Assembly (NCBI GenBank): GCA_041662485.1
Contig: JBAZSJ010000009.1
Coordinates: 69,164 to 133,163, forward strand
Length of the DNA: 64,000 bases
Direction of reading: 5' to 3'
Source: Rariglobus sp041662485
Lineage (GTDB): Bacteria; Verrucomicrobiota; Verrucomicrobiia; Opitutales; Opitutaceae
The notes below the pieces were generated by a model that worked only from the letters and a program-made list of their open reading frames with translations, was not told the DNA's origin and did no database searches. Shown here in pieces: positions 29,950 to 37,228 of this stretch (positions are counted from its first letter, which is position 1; each line of letters opens with the position of its first letter). A program made the position numbers and the translations under genes.

Positions 29950-32154
29950 ATGGTGAATTGGCAACTCGCCAGCCTCTATTTCGCCACCGCTTTCGAACTC
30001 GGCCTGTTGCTTGTCATCCGGGGGCACTTGAACACGTTGGCCGCCAAGCCCTTTTGCCTCGGCCTGCTCCTCAAGGCGCTATGGGCGTTCAACTACGCCC
30101 TCGATCTTGGCAGCACGTCCTTCGAGGAAAAACTCTTCCTGCTTCAACTGCGGGGCTCGTTCCTCTGTTTCTACGCGCCCGTCTGGCTGGAGGTCGCCTA
30201 TCGGATGGTCAACGGACGCGCCTTGCTGCGTGGCTGGACGCTCGCCGCGGCCTTGGTGGTGCCGGTCATCAGCCTCGCCCTCGTCTGGCTGCCCGGCCCC
30301 GGCCAAAACCCGATTTTCCGGCACTCCTTCCTGCTCGACGCCACCGGTCCCGTTCCTGTCGTTCACTTCGAGTTCGGCCCGTGGGCGGCCGTGTTCTATG
30401 GCTACATCCTCGCGATCGCCGTGTGGATTTGTCTCATTCTTTTCCTCACGCGCCTGCAAGCCCCGTGGGAACGTCGCGGACGCCTGCTCTTCATCGCCGC
30501 CACCTTTGTCGGGGTGACCGCCAACCTGCTTTATGCCCTGAACCTTTCGCCCACCCCGGGGATCAATTACGCGCCGGTTCTCTTTCCGCTCACCAGCATC
30601 CTCATCGCCTGGGCTTTGTTTGGACAGCGCATGCTCAACCTCGCCCCCGTGGCCCGCTCCTCGTTGATCGAGCGTCTTGACGACCGGCTCATCGTATTAG
30701 ACTCCGACGACCGGGTGATCGACATCAACCGGTCCGCCCTCGCCACCTTCGCCCTCAGCCACCGCGCAGTGATCGGACGAACCTCCTCCGAGGTGCTCGC
30801 CCCGTGGCCGGAACTACGCGCGCTCATTCCGTCCCTCGGTGGCAAACCCGCGGAGTTCCAGCTGGGCCCCGTGATCTTTGAATGTTCGGTGCTCGAGGTG
30901 ACGCCGCCGAAGGGCGGTTCGGTTCAGGCCCGCATCCTCATTCTTCGCGACATCACCCGCCGCAAGGACACCGAGAACCAGCTCCGCATCGCCAAGGAAG
31001 CCGCCGAGGCCGCCGACAAGGCCCAGTGCCGTTTCCTGGCCACCATGAGCCACGAGATCCGCACGCCGATGAACGGTATCTTCGGCTTCACGCAGATCCT
31101 CAACGAAACCCCGCTCTCCGCCGAACAGCGCGACTACGTCGGCATCATCGCCCAAAGCAGCCGGTCCCTGCTCGTCATCGTCAACGACGCCCTCGACTAC
31201 TCCAAGATCGCCGCCGGCCGCATGGAGATCGAGCGCGTGCCCTGCAACGTGGCCGAGATCGCTCGGCAGACCTGCTGCCTGCTGGAGGCGCAGCTCGTTG
31301 ATAGAAAAATCACCCTTTCCTGCCATGTCTCCCCCTCGGTCCCCGAGATCGTCATCGGCGACCCCGTGCGCATCGGCCAGATCCTCACCAATCTCGCCGG
31401 CAACGCCATCAAGTTCACCGAAACCGGCGGCGTCACCATCGACATCGAGACATCCCCCCGAGACACCGGCCATCTGGTCACCCTGACGGTGACCGACACC
31501 GGCATCGGCATCCCCCCGGAGCAACAGGCGCACATCTTCGACCCCTTCCGCCAGGGCGACGCCTCCACCACCCGCCGCTACGGCGGCACCGGGCTCGGTC
31601 TGGCCATCACGCGCAACCTGTGCGAGATCATGGGCGGCACGCTCACGCTGAAAAGCCGCGTGGGCAAAGGCTCCGTTTTCACCGCCACTTTTCTGGTCGG
31701 CGCGGTCAAAGAGGTTGCGTCCGAACCCATCACGCCGACACCGGCCGACCGTGCGCCCCCGCCTGTCGGCGACGCACGCCCCCTGCGCATCCTCGTCTGC
31801 GAGGACAATCTCGTGAACCAGGCCGTCATGCGAGCCCTGCTCAACCGCCTCGGCCACAGGCCTGAATTCGTCGGCAACGGCATGGAAGGCCTGCTGTTGC
31901 TGGAGCAGGAGACCTTTGATGTCGTGCTCATGGACATCGAAATGCCCGTGATGGACGGCTTCGAGACCGTCCGCCGCATCCGCCTCAGCGAATCCTCGGG
32001 CACACTTCGCCACCAGTATATCATTGCGGTGACGGCGCACGCGCTCCAAGGCATGCGCGAACGCTGCATCGCCGCCTCGATGGACGATTTCATCACCAAG
32101 CCCCTGAACCGCGTGGCTCTGAGCAACGCCCTCTCCCGCGTCCCCCGCCGCTAA
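29950..32154 (+). CDS. hybrid histidine kinase with 7TM sensor
   Basis: A 734-residue sensor kinase. Seven N-terminal hydrophobic helices (about residues 1-225) resemble the histidine-kinase 7TM sensor module. A PAS-like domain follows (about 240-340, RLDDRLIVLDSDDRVIDINR), then HisKA with the phosphorylatable His in ATMSHEIRTPMNG (about 365-377). The ATPase has LAGNAIKFTETGG, DTGIGIPPEQ and GGTGLGLAI. A receiver domain (about 615-730) has Asp in DVVLMDIEMPVMDGFE and Lys in FITKPLN. No dedicated response regulator gene is adjacent. Its stop overlaps that of the convergent downstream gene. Confidence 0.93.
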   Translation: MVNWQLASLYFATAFELGLLLVIRGHLNTLAAKPFCLGLLLKALWAFNYALDLGSTSFEEKLFLLQLRGSFLCFYAPVWLEVAYRMVNGRALLRGWTLAAALVVPVISLALVWLPGPGQNPIFRHSFLLDATGPVPVVHFEFGPWAAVFYGYILAIAVWICLILFLTRLQAPWERRGRLLFIAATFVGVTANLLYALNLSPTPGINYAPVLFPLTSILIAWALFGQRMLNLAPVARSSLIERLDDRLIVLDSDDRVIDINRSALATFALSHRAVIGRTSSEVLAPWPELRALIPSLGGKPAEFQLGPVIFECSVLEVTPPKGGSVQARILILRDITRRKDTENQLRIAKEAAEAADKAQCRFLATMSHEIRTPMNGIFGFTQILNETPLSAEQRDYVGIIAQSSRSLLVIVNDALDYSKIAAGRMEIERVPCNVAEIARQTCCLLEAQLVDRKITLSCHVSPSVPEIVIGDPVRIGQILTNLAGNAIKFTETGGVTIDIETSPRDTGHLVTLTVTDTGIGIPPEQQAHIFDPFRQGDASTTRRYGGTGLGLAITRNLCEIMGGTLTLKSRVGKGSVFTATFLVGAVKEVASEPITPTPADRAPPPVGDARPLRILVCEDNLVNQAVMRALLNRLGHRPEFVGNGMEGLLLLEQETFDVVLMDIEMPVMDGFETVRRIRLSESSGTLRHQYIIAVTAHALQGMRERCIAASMDDFITKPLNRVALSNALSRVPRR

Positions 32155-32477
32155 CCCCGTCTCCCGCCGCCCTCGGCCCCGGCCTCCGGGTCCCCGGCTT
32201 TCCTCAAGCCCAGCGCCGGGTGCTCCAGGATGACCAGCGAGTAGGAAAACGCCCGCGCCTTCAGCAAGTCCGGGTGCGTGTGAAAAAGCTTCGGCGTGAT
32301 GCTGCGGCAGATCGGCCGGATCTCCGCGACCCGCCAGCCCTCGCAGATGCGCCGCCGGTATTCGTCCTCCTGCCGCCCCTCGATCAGCAGATAATCCTGA
32401 AGACCGTTGGTGGCGACAAACCCAAGCCGCCCCGACCCGGCCAACTCGGAAACATAACGAAGATTGAGCGCGACCAT
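32151..32477 (-). CDS. small hypothetical protein
   Basis: A 108-residue soluble-looking protein with no recognised domain (LRYVSELAGSGRLGFVATNG, EGRQEDEYRRRICEGWRVAE). The end is Gly/Arg-rich. Its stop codon overlaps that of the convergent kinase gene in CTAA at 32151-32154. The alternating charged and aromatic composition looks like real protein, but no independent support is visible. Confidence 0.5.
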   Translation of the reverse strand: MVALNLRYVSELAGSGRLGFVATNGLQDYLLIEGRQEDEYRRRICEGWRVAEIRPICRSITPKLFHTHPDLLKARAFSYSLVILEHPALGLRKAGDPEAGAEGGGRRG

Positions 32478-32544
32478 GACGAAGCAGTTGCCCGAAGCAT
32501 GCCTCCTTCATTCCTCAAGGCAATCCATACCACCCTCCAGCCAC

Positions 32545-33264
32545 TCAGTGCTCCATCACCACGACGAGCACGCCGAGCAACGTGAAAATCGTCCCGAGCA
32601 ACCCGGCCTCCCAACGCTCGATTTTTTTAAGCTCGACCTTTTCCAGGCCGACCAGCGTCAGCCAGGTGAACAGCATCATGCCCGCCAGCGCGCCCACCGC
32701 GAGAATCGCGCTCAGCACTAAAAATCCTCTCCAGCCAAACTGCACGCCCGAGAGATAGACCGGCAAAAACCCTTCGCAGGGCGACAGCGTCAACATGACC
32801 AGCAACCCGCTGATCGCCGCCCAATCGCCTTTGCGGCTGGAAACCAGCGGCGTGTCCTTCAACTCGTCCTCCCAGTGGCTGTGGTCCTCCTCATGTCCGC
32901 AATGCGCGCTCGGCTCGTGGCTGCCGCCGTGGAGATGGTGATGCAGCACTCCGCCGCCATGCCACTGCCGCCACAGGTAAAATCCTCCGATGCACCACAG
33001 CACGCCCGCCGCAACCCACGGAAAAGCGTGGCCGATGCGCTCGTCCAGCTGAAAGCCGAACCACGCGATGACCAGACCCAGCAGACTCGTGATCCCGACA
33101 TGCCCCAGCCCGGCGAACGCGGCCACCGCCAGCGTCTTCGCACGCGACCAGCCGCGCGCCCGCGCCACCAGCACAAACGGCAGCCAGTGCGTCGGGATCG
33201 CCGCGTGAAAAAAGGCGACCGTGAAGCCGGTCGCGGCGATGGTCGCCAATACGGTTGAGTTCAT
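32545..33264 (-). CDS. His-rich multi-spanning membrane protein, likely metal exporter
   Basis: 239 residues from ATG 33264 (MNSTVLATIAATGFTVAFFH). Six hydrophobic helices are split by a cytosolic or periplasmic loop rich in His (VLHHHLHGGSHEPSAHCGHEEDHSHWED, in shorter runs). The first helix carries HAAIPTHWLPF, and LTLSPCEGFLP lies in the second half. This layout is that of the UreH/RcnA/sulfite-exporter-like superfamily, where His loops bind nickel, cobalt or copper. The open frame extends upstream to 33789, but that part reads through repeats and is not taken as coding. The metal is unknown. Confidence 0.75.
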   Translation of the reverse strand: MNSTVLATIAATGFTVAFFHAAIPTHWLPFVLVARARGWSRAKTLAVAAFAGLGHVGITSLLGLVIAWFGFQLDERIGHAFPWVAAGVLWCIGGFYLWRQWHGGGVLHHHLHGGSHEPSAHCGHEEDHSHWEDELKDTPLVSSRKGDWAAISGLLVMLTLSPCEGFLPVYLSGVQFGWRGFLVLSAILAVGALAGMMLFTWLTLVGLEKVELKKIERWEAGLLGTIFTLLGVLVVVMEH

Positions 33265-33355
33265 TGGTGTGAAGCGAAGCGGACATCCATCTACCCGACG
33301 GGCGCCGCTGTCGAACGTGAACTCTAGCAAAGTCGTCAAGCCCCCTCCGCCCAAA

Positions 33356-33442
33356 ATCTTTCTCTTTCCTCTTTCTCTTACTCTTTCTCCCTCCCTTCCG
33401 ATCTCCTGACGAAAGAGAAAGATTAAGAGGAAAGAAGAAAGA
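33356..33442. repeat. inverted pyrimidine/purine arms upstream of hemF
   Basis: A CT-rich arm (33356-33396, CTTTCTCTT-like units) is followed by its imperfect reverse complement, a GA-rich arm (33409-33442). It could form a long hairpin or a triplex-prone tract in the divergent gap between the transporter gene and hemF. Confidence 0.75.
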
Positions 33443-33500
33443 TCAGCCCCCCGCGCCCCGGAAACGTAGCGGGGAGCGTGAGCGACCCGACTCCTCAAAA

Positions 33501-33537
33501 TCGTTCTCGTTCTCTTAATCGTTCTCGTTCTCCCTCG
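33501..33537 (+). repeat. TCGTTCTC tandem repeat upstream of hemF
   Basis: TCGTTCTCGTTCTC occurs twice (from 33501 and from 33519), separated by TTAA. It lies about 13 bp upstream of the hemF start and would be read as an Arg/Ser-rich extension if an earlier start were used. Confidence 0.75.
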
Positions 33538-33549
33538 TTTCCTCCCGTC

Positions 33550-34536
33550 ATGCCCTCCGCCATCGACCTTCCCGCCGTCAAATCCTACCTGCTCGACCTG
33601 CAGGACCGGATCTGCCGCGAACTCGAGGCCGAGGACGGCTCCGCCCGCTTTATCGAGGACAACTGGACGCGCGCCGAGGGCGGCGGCGGACGCTCGCGCA
33701 TCCTCGCCGAAGGCGGCGTCTTCGAAAAAGCCGGCGTGGGCTTTTCCCACGTTCACGGCACCGCGCTCCCTCCTTCCGCGACCGCCCACCGTCCCGAACT
33801 CGTCGGCAAACCCTGGCAGGCGCTGGGCGTCTCCCTAGTCATCCACCCGCGCAACCCCTACGTCCCCACCAGTCACGCCAACGTGCGCTTTTTCTGCGCC
33901 GGTGAAACCACGCCTGCGTCCTCCACTGGTCATTCGTCATTGGTCATTGGTCATTCCGGCGCGGCGACCGCCGCCGCGCCGGTCTGGTGGTTCGGCGGCG
34001 GCTTCGATCTCACGCCCTACTACGGTTTCGAGGAAGACTGCGTCCACTGGCACCGCACCGCCCGCGACGCCGTCGCCCCCTTCGGCGACGACCTCTACCC
34101 CAAGTGGAAAAAAGGGTGCGACGAGTATTTTTATCTGAAGCACCGCGCCGAACCACGCGGCATCGGCGGCCTCTTCTTCGACGATTTCAACGCCCTCGGT
34201 TTCGATCGCAGCTTCGCCGCCCTTCGCGCCGTCGGCGACGCCTTCATTCCCGCCTACCGCCCCATCGTCGCCCGCCACAAGGCCACGCCCTGCGGCGAAC
34301 GCGAGCGCGACTTCCAACTCTACCGTCGCGGACGTTACGTGGAGTTCAACCTCGTATGGGACCGCGGCACGCACTTCGGCCTGCAAAGCGGCGGACGCAC
34401 CGAGTCCATCCTCATGAGCCTGCCGCCGCTCGTGAGCTTCAAATACGACTGGCACCCCGCCCCCGGTTCGCCCGAAGCCCGCCTCTACGACGTGTTCCTC
34501 AAACCCCGCGACTGGCTCTCAGCCGAAAACGCCTAA
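33550..34536 (+). CDS. hemF: oxygen-dependent coproporphyrinogen III oxidase
   Basis: 328 residues from ATG 33550. Family blocks are GVSLVIHPRNPYVPTSHANV, WWFGGGFDLTPYYGFEED, FFDDFNALGFD and YVEFNLVWDRGTHFGLQSG. It decarboxylates coproporphyrinogen III to protoporphyrinogen IX with O2, pointing to an aerobic or facultative lifestyle. Between the NVRFF and PVWWFGGG blocks is an insertion of about 17 residues, largely encoded by the 7-bp tandem repeat (TGHSSLVIGHS, about 125-136). Its TAA stop lies at the edge of another repeat. The first of three haem genes in a row. Confidence 0.95.
   Translation: MPSAIDLPAVKSYLLDLQDRICRELEAEDGSARFIEDNWTRAEGGGGRSRILAEGGVFEKAGVGFSHVHGTALPPSATAHRPELVGKPWQALGVSLVIHPRNPYVPTSHANVRFFCAGETTPASSTGHSSLVIGHSGAATAAAPVWWFGGGFDLTPYYGFEEDCVHWHRTARDAVAPFGDDLYPKWKKGCDEYFYLKHRAEPRGIGGLFFDDFNALGFDRSFAALRAVGDAFIPAYRPIVARHKATPCGERERDFQLYRRGRYVEFNLVWDRGTHFGLQSGGRTESILMSLPPLVSFKYDWHPAPGSPEARLYDVFLKPRDWLSAENA
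33924..33957 (+). repeat. in-frame 7-bp tandem repeat in hemF
   Basis: Units TCATTCG/TCATTGG/TCATTCC, read as GHSSLVIGHS. The sequence is identical over most of its length to the copy in the helicase gene at 7431, and it sits in a loop between conserved blocks. Confidence 0.88.
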
Positions 34537-34624
34537 CGCCCAACACTCAACTTTTAACGCTCAATGACCGGCCGTTTTTCCGCCACTTGGACGTTGAGCG
34601 TTAAGCGTTAAGCGTTGAGCGTTG
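34533..34624. repeat. inverted arms of 7-bp GCGTTAA repeats between hemF and hemE
   Basis: The left arm, CTAACGCCCAACACTCAAC and TTTTAACGCTCAA (34533-34564), includes the hemF stop codon. The right arm (34591-34624) contains tandem GCGTTAA-GCGTTAA-GCGTTGA units in inverse orientation. It fills almost the whole intergenic space. Confidence 0.8.
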
Positions 34625-34631
34625 TTTTTCC

Positions 34632-35663
34632 ATGAACAGCCGCGACCGTTTCCTCTCCGCCCTCGCCTGTCAGCCGCTCGACCGCCCTCCCCTCTGGGTC
34701 ATGCGCCAGGCCGGTCGCTACCTGCCCGAATATCGCGAGCTCAAGGCCCGGTCCTCCTTCGTTCACATGGTTCAGACCCCCGCGCTCGCCGCCGAGGTCA
34801 CGCTCCAGCCCCTTCGCCGTTTCCCCGGACTCGACGCCGCCATTCTCTTCTCCGACATCCTCGTGATCCCCGAGGCCCTCGGCCAGCCCTACGCCTTCCG
34901 CGACACCGGCGGCATCGAGATGGCCTATCGCCTCGATACGCTCTCCCAGATCGAATCCCTCTCCTCCGCCGAGACCGCCGTCGCACGCCTCGGTTACGTC
35001 GGCGACACCCTCGCCCTCCTCAAGACAACCCTCGGCGACACCAAGACCCTCCTCGGCTTCGGCGGCTCCCCGTGGACGCTCGCCACCTACATGGTCGAGG
35101 GCGGCAGTTCCGACGACTTCGAGCGCATCAAGCTCCTCTTCTACACCGACCGCGTGATGTTCGACGCCCTCCTCGAAAAACTCACCTCCGCCCTCATCGC
35201 CTATTTCAAGATGCAGATCGCCGCCGGCGCCGACGCGATCCAGATCTTCGACTCGTGGGGCGGCATCATCGCCGGCCCCGATTACGAGGCCGCCTCCCTC
35301 CGGTGGATACGCCGCATCGTGGCCGCGTTGCCCGCCGATTTCCCGATCATCCTTTACGCCAAGGGCACCGCGCCCCACCTCACCGACCAGGCGTTTTCCG
35401 GCGTGCGCGCCGTCAGCGTCGATTGGACCAACGACCTCGCCATCGTCCGCCGCACCCTTCCCTCCAACGTCTCCGTCCAAGGCAACCTCGACCCCGTGCT
35501 CATGCAGACGACTCCCGCCATCGTCGCCCGCGAAGCCACCCGCCTTCTCGAATCGATGCGCGGCACCGCCGGCCACATCTTCAACCTCGGCCACGGCATC
35601 ACCCCGCAGGCGAAGATCGAGTGCATGCAGGCCCTCGTCGATACGGTCACGTCTTGGAAATGA
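34632..35663 (+). CDS. hemE: uroporphyrinogen decarboxylase
   Basis: A 343-residue TIM-barrel enzyme that decarboxylates uroporphyrinogen III to coproporphyrinogen III. Signature blocks are PPLWVMRQAGRYLPEYRELK (substrate-binding Arg residues), FSDILVIPEALG (the essential Asp), FGGSPWTLATYMVEGG, IFDSWGG and NLGHGITPQ. Normal length. It stands between hemF and the protoporphyrinogen oxidase gene, giving three consecutive haem steps. A strong hairpin follows. Confidence 0.97.
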   Translation: MNSRDRFLSALACQPLDRPPLWVMRQAGRYLPEYRELKARSSFVHMVQTPALAAEVTLQPLRRFPGLDAAILFSDILVIPEALGQPYAFRDTGGIEMAYRLDTLSQIESLSSAETAVARLGYVGDTLALLKTTLGDTKTLLGFGGSPWTLATYMVEGGSSDDFERIKLLFYTDRVMFDALLEKLTSALIAYFKMQIAAGADAIQIFDSWGGIIAGPDYEAASLRWIRRIVAALPADFPIILYAKGTAPHLTDQAFSGVRAVSVDWTNDLAIVRRTLPSNVSVQGNLDPVLMQTTPAIVAREATRLLESMRGTAGHIFNLGHGITPQAKIECMQALVDTVTSWK

Positions 35664-35680
35664 CCGTTCCCCGGCCATGA

Positions 35681-35715
35681 AAATCGCAAAAGACGATTAG
35701 CGTCTTTTGCGATTT
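35681..35715. terminator. perfect 15-bp hairpin after hemE
   Basis: AAATCGCAAAAGACG (35681-35695) pairs perfectly with CGTCTTTTGCGATTT (35701-35715) around ATTAG. The A and T flanks make it a possible bidirectional terminator. It ends 2 bp before the earliest start of the next gene and so might also modulate hemG expression. Confidence 0.75.
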
Positions 35716-35717
35716 CC

Positions 35718-37151
35718 GTGTATCACGTGTGCTCCGTGGGCAACTCTTCCGCACAACTTCCCGTCGCCATCATCGGCGGTGGCATCACCGGCCTCACCGC
35801 CGCCTATCGCCTCGCGCAGAAGGGCCGCGCCGTCCGCCTCTTCGAAGCCTCGCCCCGTCTCGGCGGCTCCATCCGCAGCGAACGCGACGGCGACTGGCTC
35901 ATCGAGGCCGGCCCCAACTCCCTCCAGCAGACGCCCGCGCTCGCCGCCCTCCTGACCGAACTCGGCCTCGATTCCGTCAAGCTCACCGCCCGCCCCGAGG
36001 CGAAAAACCGTTACATCGTGCGCAACGGCAAACCGCATGCCGCGCCCGCCTCGCCCCCCGGCCTGATCACCTCCGGTCTTTTCACCGTCGGCGGAAAGCT
36101 GCGCCTCATGCGCGAGATGTTTGTCCGCCCCCGCACGCGCACCGCCGATCTCAGTCTGGCGGACTTCGGCAGGTTTCATTTTGGCCGCGAGCTCGTTGAT
36201 TACGGACTCAGCCCCTTCGTCTCCGGCGTCTATGCCGGCGATGCGGAAAACCTCTCCACGCGCCACAGTTTCCCGTCGCTCTGGGAAATGGAGCGGACGC
36301 ACGGCTCGATCATCCGCGGGCAGATCGCCGCCGCCAAAGCCAGGCGCGCCCGCGGCGAACCGACCGGCCCCTCGCCGATCATCAGTTTCAACGAAGGGCT
36401 CGAAACTCTCCCGCGCGCCCTCGCCGCCCGCCTGCCCGCCGGCAGCGTCGAGCTCAACGCCCGCGTCACCGGCCTCACCCCTCCGGTCAACGGCCAGCCA
36501 TGGCAGGTGCAATGGACGCGTTTCGACGCCAACTCCCAGCTCTCAACCATCAGCTCCGAGTCCTTCTCCTCCGTCATCCTCGCCCTGCCCGCGGCCGCGC
36601 TCGCGAACCTGTCCTTTCACTCCACGTCCGGCGCGCAGCTTTCCCAACCGCTCGCCGCACTCTCCGAAATCGAGTATCCGCCGGTTTCCTCGCTCTTCCT
36701 CGGCTATCGCCGCGACCAGGTCGCCCATCGTCTCGACGGATTTGGCATGCTCGTCCCGCCCGTGGAAATCCGCCAGCTCCTCGGCGTGCTGTTCAACTCC
36801 ACGCTCTTCACCCGCCGCGCGCCCGACGGCCATGTTGCGCTCACCGTGATGACCGGCGGCGTCCGCTCTCCCCGCCTTGCCCACCGCCACGATGCCGACC
36901 TGCTGCCCATCGTGGCCCGGGAGCTCTCCGCCCTCCTCGGCGTGAAGGGCGACCCCGTCTTCGTCCGCCGCAACGTCTGGCCCCTCGCCATCCCCCAATA
37001 CGACCTCGGCTACGAACGTTTTCTCGACGTCATGACCGCCGCCGAGGCCGCCCACCCCGGCCTGCTCATCGGCGGACATGTCCGCGACGGCATTTCGATG
37101 CCCAATTGCATCGCTTCGGGCGAAAAACTCGCCTCCCGAGCCCTCGTTTAA
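35718..37151 (+). CDS. hemG: protoporphyrinogen oxidase (HemG/HemY type)
   Basis: Up to 477 residues of an FAD-dependent oxidase. The dinucleotide-binding motif IIGGGITGLTAAYRLAQKG is near the N-terminus. NRYIVRNGKPHAAP, SPFVSGVYAGDAENLSTRHSFP (quoted in part), FLGYRR and the C-terminal GLLIGGHVRDGISMPNCI are typical of the oxygen-dependent PPO family. It oxidises protoporphyrinogen IX to protoporphyrin IX. The start is uncertain: GTG 35718 gives MYHVCSVGN, and GTG 35736 gives MGNSSAQLP, closer to the FAD motif. Third of the haem genes here. Confidence 0.92.
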   Translation: MYHVCSVGNSSAQLPVAIIGGGITGLTAAYRLAQKGRAVRLFEASPRLGGSIRSERDGDWLIEAGPNSLQQTPALAALLTELGLDSVKLTARPEAKNRYIVRNGKPHAAPASPPGLITSGLFTVGGKLRLMREMFVRPRTRTADLSLADFGRFHFGRELVDYGLSPFVSGVYAGDAENLSTRHSFPSLWEMERTHGSIIRGQIAAAKARRARGEPTGPSPIISFNEGLETLPRALAARLPAGSVELNARVTGLTPPVNGQPWQVQWTRFDANSQLSTISSESFSSVILALPAAALANLSFHSTSGAQLSQPLAALSEIEYPPVSSLFLGYRRDQVAHRLDGFGMLVPPVEIRQLLGVLFNSTLFTRRAPDGHVALTVMTGGVRSPRLAHRHDADLLPIVARELSALLGVKGDPVFVRRNVWPLAIPQYDLGYERFLDVMTAAEAAHPGLLIGGHVRDGISMPNCIASGEKLASRALV

Positions 37152-37228
37152 GGCGACCCGAACGCCGACCCGTTCGCGGGCCTTGACTACCGGGGCACCG
37201 GGGGTAGCCTCTCGCGCTTTTCTTTGGC

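Noticed and set aside
33478..33549. N-terminal extension of hemF
   Set aside because: The extra 24 codons read through the TCGTTCTC repeat (NRSRSLNRSRS); the ATG at 33550 gives a normal HemF start.
33265..33789. N-terminal extension of the His-rich membrane protein
   Set aside because: It is antisense to hemF and runs through GA-rich repeats. ATG 33264 begins the first membrane helix.
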